5,430 nt of DNA, taken from Rhodocyclaceae bacterium (GTDB lineage: Bacteria; Pseudomonadota; Gammaproteobacteria; Burkholderiales; Rhodocyclaceae). This document shows positions 1 to 5,430 of this stretch, piece by piece. Each line of letters opens with the position of its first letter. The first letter of the stretch is position 1. The translations under genes were made by a program, and so were the position numbers. The notes beneath the pieces were generated by a model. That model was given only the letters and a program-made list of their open reading frames with translations. It ran no database searches and was not told the DNA's origin. The stretch is from positions 1 through 5,430 of the forward strand of contig PNJM01000184.1 in NCBI GenBank assembly GCA_013821865.1, written 5' to 3'.

Positions 1-25
1 TTTAGGCCCTTGTCATAGGCAGGGC

Positions 26-34
26 TGTGGATAA
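26..34 (-). promoter_or_regulatory. Isolated DnaA-box-like nonamer
   Basis: The minus strand reads TTATCCACA, an exact match to the DnaA-box consensus TTATNCACA. Only one copy is seen, with no AT-rich unwinding region, no cluster of boxes and no replication gene nearby, so it is not evidence of an origin. It lies in the gene-free first 65 bases, just beyond the point where the transposase remnant stops. It may be a chance match, part of an IS terminus, or a single titration or regulatory site. Confidence 0.25.
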
Positions 35-65
35 GTGTAGCGCATTCTCTGGGTTGTGACCTCCT

Positions 66-531
66 TCAAGTCTGTTCCGGCTTCTTGCCTTGCCGCTTCT
101 TGGTCGCTTCGATCTCCGGCAGCCGCGCCAGGGCCTTCTCCAGGCGTGCCTCCCGTTCCTTCGCCGCGCGGACTCTGGCCGCCTCCCGCGCCCGTTCGCT
201 TCCCGCCGGATCGGCTTCCAGTTCCGCTTTCAGCCGCGCCACTTCCACCCGCGCCGCGTCCAGATAGCCTTCCAGCTTCTCTTTGCGCCGGAGCGATCCC
301 GCCCCGGCGCTGGCGCGCGCCCGTATGCCGTCCTGCGCCACCTGCTTGAGCTTGACCACCCCCGCCGCCATCAGGCTGGCGATGCTTACGCTCAGCAGTT
401 CGTCCAATGCTTCGCCGTGATCCTTGCGGAAGTCGGACACGGTGTGATGATTGACTTGCACTCCGCCGCATAACCATTCGGTAGGCGTCGTGGGCTTCGC
501 TCAGCCGGGCGATTTCCCGCGCGCTGTCCTC
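66..531 (-). pseudogene. Broken IS1182-type transposase remnant (frameshifted, both ends missing)
   Basis: This is a fragment of a DDE transposase that resembles the IS1182 family as I know it. Read leftward, one frame (531-478) gives SAREIARLSEAHDAYR. The protein then continues one frame over (476 down to the stop at 66-68) as WLCGGVQVNHHTVSDFR, then the typical SIASLMAAGVVKLKQVAQDG stretch and a charged Lys/Glu/Arg-rich helical segment ending KKRQGKKPEQT. The switch needs one extra A in the CGAATGG context near 477-478. Upstream the homology stops at a TAG (532-534), so roughly the first 80 or more residues are missing. Downstream it stops at a TGA where family members run on into the catalytic half with its acidic residues. 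What remains is therefore the N-terminal/middle part, about 150 of some 450-500 residues, and cannot transpose. A GTG at 461 could start a 131-residue frame, but it begins inside a conserved motif and is unlikely to be a real start. Family assignment is from memory of conserved motifs, not from a search. Confidence 0.82.
66..531 (-). mobile_element. Decayed insertion sequence fragment, IS1182-like
   Basis: The transposase remnant marks an old insertion-sequence scar. I could not identify terminal inverted repeats or a target-site duplication around it, so the element limits are those of the recognisable coding homology only. The sequence on its left (1-65) could still be IS-terminal DNA brought next to the N-terminal half by an internal deletion, but that is a guess. 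The scar sits immediately downstream of mlaF, where another mla gene would normally be expected. Confidence 0.6.
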
Positions 532-573
532 CTATTCATGCGGGTTTCGAGCCCCCTCTATGAGAAGGAAATT

Positions 574-612
574 GCCGGGGCAGTGGCGACCGCGCCGCCG
601 AAATGCCCCGGC
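574..612 (-). terminator. GC-rich hairpin, candidate terminator of the mlaF transcript
   Basis: A perfect 9-bp inverted repeat, GCCGGGGCA (574-582) and TGCCCCGGC (604-612), encloses a 21-base loop. The loop can itself pair further (GGCG at 585-588 with CGCC at 596-599 or 593-596). On the minus strand the stem is followed by AATTTCC, only a short run of T, so it would be a weak or Rho-assisted intrinsic terminator. It lies about 30 bases after the stop of the small ORF that follows mlaF and before the IS remnant, a sensible place to end that transcript. Confidence 0.5.
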
Positions 613-641
613 CGCGATGATGACGATTGGCGCGCCCGGGG

Positions 642-767
642 CTACTGCGCCTCCTCGGGCAGCAGTGATGCGACCATTGCCACCATTTCCGCATCGATCC
701 GCTCGGCGTGAAGGTCGAGCAGCAGGGTTTCCGGCCCGTTGCGTGGAGTGGTGTCGGGATGTTCCAT
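642..767 (-). CDS. Small ORF of 41 codons directly after mlaF, function unknown
   Basis: The ATG lies 4 bases after the mlaF stop, and the frame runs to a TAG, encoding MEHPDTTPRNGPETLLLDLH and then about 20 more residues ending LLPEEAQ. I do not recognise it. Its amino-acid make-up (acidic, with a Leu/Ala/Met-rich second half that could form an amphipathic helix) and its GC-rich third positions look like real coding sequence. The overlapping alternative frame, starting with the ATG that overlaps the mlaF stop (TGATG) and running past the hairpin, is rich in Trp, Arg, Ser and Pro and looks like a shadow. No clear Shine-Dalgarno sequence precedes the ATG, so expression would probably depend on translational coupling to mlaF. 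It is not an obvious start of mlaE, which is a hydrophobic permease. It could be a genuine small protein or the stump of a longer gene cut by the nearby rearrangement. Confidence 0.4.
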   Translation of the reverse strand: MEHPDTTPRNGPETLLLDLHAERIDAEMVAMVASLLPEEAQ

Positions 768-771
768 GGCA

Positions 772-1584
772 TCAACTCGCGGCAAGTCCGAGTTCCGACT
801 CGAAGGGCCGGCTCGGCAGATGGAAGGCCACCGGCCCGTCGGCCTGGCCGTCGACGAACTGGCGCACGAAGGGGTCGGTCGAGGCGCGCACCTCGTCGGG
901 CGTGCCTTGGGCGACGACCACGCCGTCGGAGATGAAATAGACGAAGTCGACCACCTTGAGCGATTCCGCCACGTCGTAGGTGACGACGATGGAGGTCACG
1001 CCCAAGGCGTCGTTCAGGCTGCGGATCAGATTGCCGATCTGGTTGAGGGAAATCGGGTCGAGGCCGGAGAACGGCTCGTCGTACATGATGAGCATCGGAT
1101 CCAGCGCGATGGCGCGCGCCAGCGAGACGCGGCGAGACATGCCGCCCGACAGCTCCGCCGGCATGAGCTTGTCGGCGCCGCGCAGGCCGACGGAATGCAG
1201 CTTCATCAGCACAAGATCATGGATCAGTTCTTCCGGCAGGTTGGTGCGCTCGCGCATGGGGAAGGCGATGTTGTCGAACGTCGAGATATCGGTGAACAGC
1301 CCGCCTTGCTGGAACATCATGCCCATCTTGCGGCGCATCTCGTACAGGCCGTCGTTGTCCAGCGCGTGGATGGTTTCGCCTGCCACCTTGACGTAACCCG
1401 ACGCGGGCCGGAGCTGCCCGCCGATCAGCCGCAACAGGGTGGTCTTGCCGCAGCCGCTTGCCCCGAGGATGGCGACGACCTTGCCGCGCGGCACGGTCAG
1501 GCTGAGGCCCCTCAGCACCTCGCGGCTGTTGTAGGAGAACTTGAGATCGGCAATCTCGATCAGCGTGTCTTGTGGCGCATTCAT
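772..1584 (-). CDS. mlaF: MlaF-type ABC transporter ATP-binding protein (phospholipid transport)
   Basis: This 270-residue protein is the cytoplasmic ATPase of the MlaFEDB complex, which drives phospholipid movement between inner and outer membrane and helps keep the outer membrane asymmetric. Its length is close to that of E. coli MlaF (269). In order it has Walker A GASGCGKT (41-48, Lys47), a Q-loop MMFQQGG (89-95), the signature LSGGMSRR (145-152) with the Met typical of the Mla/Ttg2 group, Walker B LIMYDE (165-170, catalytic Glu170) and D-loop SGLDP (173-177). The C-terminal segment DPFVRQFVDGQADGPV (237-252) is typical of betaproteobacterial MlaF. The usual H-loop histidine, His203 in E. 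coli, is Tyr203 here (codon TAC). The ATG at 1584 is chosen because the conserved family start follows directly; the ribosome binding site is weak. A sigma70-like promoter lies just upstream. The usual next gene, mlaE, is absent, replaced by a 41-codon ORF and an IS scar, so the other Mla components must be elsewhere or lost. Confidence 0.88.
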   Translation of the reverse strand: MNAPQDTLIEIADLKFSYNSREVLRGLSLTVPRGKVVAILGASGCGKTTLLRLIGGQLRPASGYVKVAGETIHALDNDGLYEMRRKMGMMFQQGGLFTDISTFDNIAFPMRERTNLPEELIHDLVLMKLHSVGLRGADKLMPAELSGGMSRRVSLARAIALDPMLIMYDEPFSGLDPISLNQIGNLIRSLNDALGVTSIVVTYDVAESLKVVDFVYFISDGVVVAQGTPDEVRASTDPFVRQFVDGQADGPVAFHLPSRPFESELGLAAS

Positions 1585-1612
1585 TTCCGGGCGGTTCGGT
1601 TAAACGGGATTT

Positions 1613-1697
1613 TCAGCGAACGTACCCCAGCTTGCGCAGGGCGTCAAACGTCTTGCCGGCGAGCAGGCTTGATCGGGCACCGGTATTCCGGATTCAT
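1613..1697 (-). pseudogene. Possible gene remnant or very short ORF between uvrA and mlaF
   Basis: About 20 bases after the uvrA stop, a GGAG followed at good spacing by ATG (1697) looks like a proper translation start. The frame encodes only MNPEYRCPIKPARRQDV and stops at 1644. A neighbouring frame over the same stretch, which has no usual start codon, reads on to SSLLAGKTFDALRKLGYVR and stops at 1613, a plausible protein C-terminus. This pattern fits a gene reduced by an internal deletion or frameshift, keeping its start and its last codons. It also fits a 17-codon leader ORF with chance coding in the second frame. I recognise neither piece. The mlaF promoter candidate overlaps its left half. 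Confidence 0.3.
1619..1647 (-). promoter_or_regulatory. Candidate sigma70 promoter for mlaF
   Basis: On the minus strand a -35 hexamer TTGACG (1647-1642, five of six consensus bases) is followed after exactly 17 bases by TACGTT (1624-1619, a poor -10 keeping the TA start and final T). Transcription would begin near 1612, leaving a leader of about 28 bases before the mlaF ATG. This would let mlaF be transcribed independently of uvrA. The -10 is weak, so the call rests mainly on the -35 and the spacing. Confidence 0.4.
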
Positions 1698-1717
1698 GGT
1701 GGTCTCCGGTAATGAAC

Positions 1718-4576
<2,859 letters not shown>

Positions 4577-4604
4577 AGAGGCGGAGCAAAAGCAAAAGGC
4601 CAAT

Positions 4605-4620
4605 CTGCTAATATACGCAA
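4605..4620. promoter_or_regulatory. Candidate LexA (SOS) box over the uvrA promoter
   Basis: The plus strand reads CTGCTAATATACGCAA: a CTG half-site, ten AT-rich bases and CAA in place of CAG. The LexA consensus of gamma- and many betaproteobacteria is CTG-N10-CAG with alternating TA in the centre, so this matches five of the six key outer bases. The site covers the -10 hexamer of the uvrA promoter candidate, where a repressor would act, and uvrA is a classical SOS gene in E. coli. The match is imperfect, so this remains a candidate. Confidence 0.35.
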
Positions 4621-4639
4621 TTCCGCTCGATCAAGCCAA
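4610..4639 (-). promoter_or_regulatory. Candidate sigma70 promoter for uvrA
   Basis: On the minus strand TTGGCT (4639-4634, four of six consensus bases) is followed after 18 bases by TATATT (4615-4610, five of six). Transcription would start near 4603, about 27 bases before the chosen uvrA ATG. It lies in the only AT-rich part of a 73-bp divergent gap. No comparably good promoter is seen for the rightward gene; the TAATAT at 4609-4614 could serve as its -10, but no -35 matches it. Confidence 0.5.
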
Positions 4640-4649
4640 GCACCATCTC

Positions 4650-5430
4650 ATGCCGCATTCAAGCGCCGATCGCATGACCCGGCAGGAAATCCGCGCCGGC
4701 CTCTCGCTGGCGTCCATCTTCGCCCTGCGCATGCTGGGCCTGTTTCTCATCCTGCCGGTGTTCGCCATCAGCGCGAAGAAGCTGCCGGGGGGGGAGAACC
4801 TGACGCTGGTGGGCATCGCCCTGGGCGCCTACGGCCTGACCCAGGCGCTGCTGCAGCTTCCATTCGGCATGGCCTCCGACCGCTACGGCCGCAAGCGGGT
4901 CATCATCGTCGGGCTGCTGGTGTTCGCCGCCGGCAGCTTTGTCGCCGCGCTGGCGCCGGACATCTGGTTCACCATTCTCGGCCGCGCCTTGCAGGGCGCC
5001 GGCGCGATCTCGGCGGCGGTGACGGCGCTCGCCGCCGATCTGACGCGCGAACAGCATCGCACCAAGGTGATGGCGCTGATCGGCTCCAGCATCGGCCTCA
5101 TGTTCGCGCTGTCGCTGGTGGCGGCGCCGGCGCTCGATGCCCTGATCGGGCTGCATGGAATATTCATCCTGACCGGCGTCCTGTCGCTGGCGGCGATCAT
5201 GCTGGTGACGAACATGGTGCCGGACCCGCCGCCGGCCGGGCACGCGGAGCTGTCGCCGGTGAAGTTCATGGACGTGCTGCTGCATCCGCAGCTGCTGCGC
5301 CTCAATTTCGGCATCCTGACGCTGCATTTCATCCAGATGGCGATGTTCGTCGTCGTTCCCGCGGCGATCGTGTCCACCGGCGGCCTGCCGGTGAGCGAAC
5401 ACTGGAAGGTGTACCTCCCGGTGGTGGCAG
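4650..5430 (+). CDS. yajR: YajR-like major facilitator superfamily transporter (3' end beyond window)
   Basis: This is an inner-membrane MFS transporter, probably a proton-driven exporter; the substrate is not known. The 260 residues visible are the N-terminal six-helix bundle and the start of the second half. Hydrophobic segments lie at about 19-41, 53-75, 84-103, 107-129, 142-165, 169-190 and 220-241. Motif A of the family is clear after helix 2 (FGMASDRYGRK, 72-82, with Asp77 and Arg81). The stretches FALRMLGLFLILPVF, GAYGLTQALLQLPFG, LGRALQGAGAI and SEHWKVYL closely resemble E. coli YajR as I recall it. E. coli YajR has about 454 residues with a cytoplasmic C-terminal domain, which cannot be checked here because the window ends first. 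The start is uncertain: ATG 4650 and the in-frame ATG 4674 (MTRQEIRAG) both lack a good ribosome binding site, and the second fits the family length slightly better. In betaproteobacteria such a gene often sits between uvrA and ssb. Confidence 0.88.
   Translation, partial: MPHSSADRMTRQEIRAGLSLASIFALRMLGLFLILPVFAISAKKLPGGENLTLVGIALGAYGLTQALLQLPFGMASDRYGRKRVIIVGLLVFAAGSFVAALAPDIWFTILGRALQGAGAISAAVTALAADLTREQHRTKVMALIGSSIGLMFALSLVAAPALDALIGLHGIFILTGVLSLAAIMLVTNMVPDPPPAGHAELSPVKFMDVLLHPQLLRLNFGILTLHFIQMAMFVVVPAAIVSTGGLPVSEHWKVYLPVVA

Noticed and set aside
13..477. 154-codon minus-strand frame overlapping the transposase remnant
   Set aside because: Gly/Arg/Ala-rich shadow. Transposase motifs are in the neighbouring frame; only its extension above 477 carries transposase sequence before the frameshift.
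541..570. GGGCTCGAAACCC on the minus strand, resembling a tRNA T-arm
   Set aside because: The flanking stem does not pair well, no anticodon arm or acceptor stem can be built, and the invariant TTC is changed to CTC.
1666..1675. Ten bases (GGCTTGATCG) repeated inverted at 4628-4637
   Set aside because: A single short match about 3 kb apart with no shared context; chance is sufficient.
4577..4603. Extended UvrA N-terminus from a TTG at 4603
   Set aside because: The extra nine residues (Cys/Phe/Ser-rich) are unlike any UvrA start, and the TTG falls at the predicted transcription start.

Overview
The window looks like chromosome of a GC-rich betaproteobacterium, possibly Rhodocyclales-like. 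The order-level guess is inference from codon style and from the gene pair uvrA/MFS transporter. It is mostly ordinary housekeeping sequence. The one accessory patch lies at its left end.

Layout from right to left. A divergent intergenic gap (4577-4649) separates a YajR-type major facilitator transporter (plus strand, cut by the window end) from a complete uvrA (minus strand, 4576-1718). The gap carries a plausible sigma70 promoter for uvrA whose -10 lies inside a LexA-box-like palindrome. Below uvrA is a 133-bp gap with a well-placed ribosome binding site followed by only a 17-codon reading frame, and a good candidate promoter for the next gene. That gene is an MlaF-type ABC ATPase (1584-772, minus), the ATPase of the phospholipid transporter that maintains outer-membrane lipid asymmetry.

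After mlaF the expected partner gene mlaE is absent. Instead there is a 41-codon small ORF (767-642), a strong GC-rich hairpin that could terminate transcription (612-574), and a broken remnant of an IS1182-type transposase (about 531-66). The remnant lacks its N-terminal and catalytic C-terminal parts and has a one-base frameshift. The first 65 bases hold no gene; they contain one consensus-matching DnaA-box nonamer.

The genes do not form one pathway. UvrA does nucleotide excision repair, MlaF works in envelope lipid traffic and YajR-like proteins are inner-membrane exporters. The points most worth a second look are the Tyr in place of the H-loop His in MlaF, the orphaned mlaF next to an IS scar, the residual start site between uvrA and mlaF, and the possible SOS control site at the uvrA promoter. 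I did not find convincing evidence of an undescribed multi-gene system.
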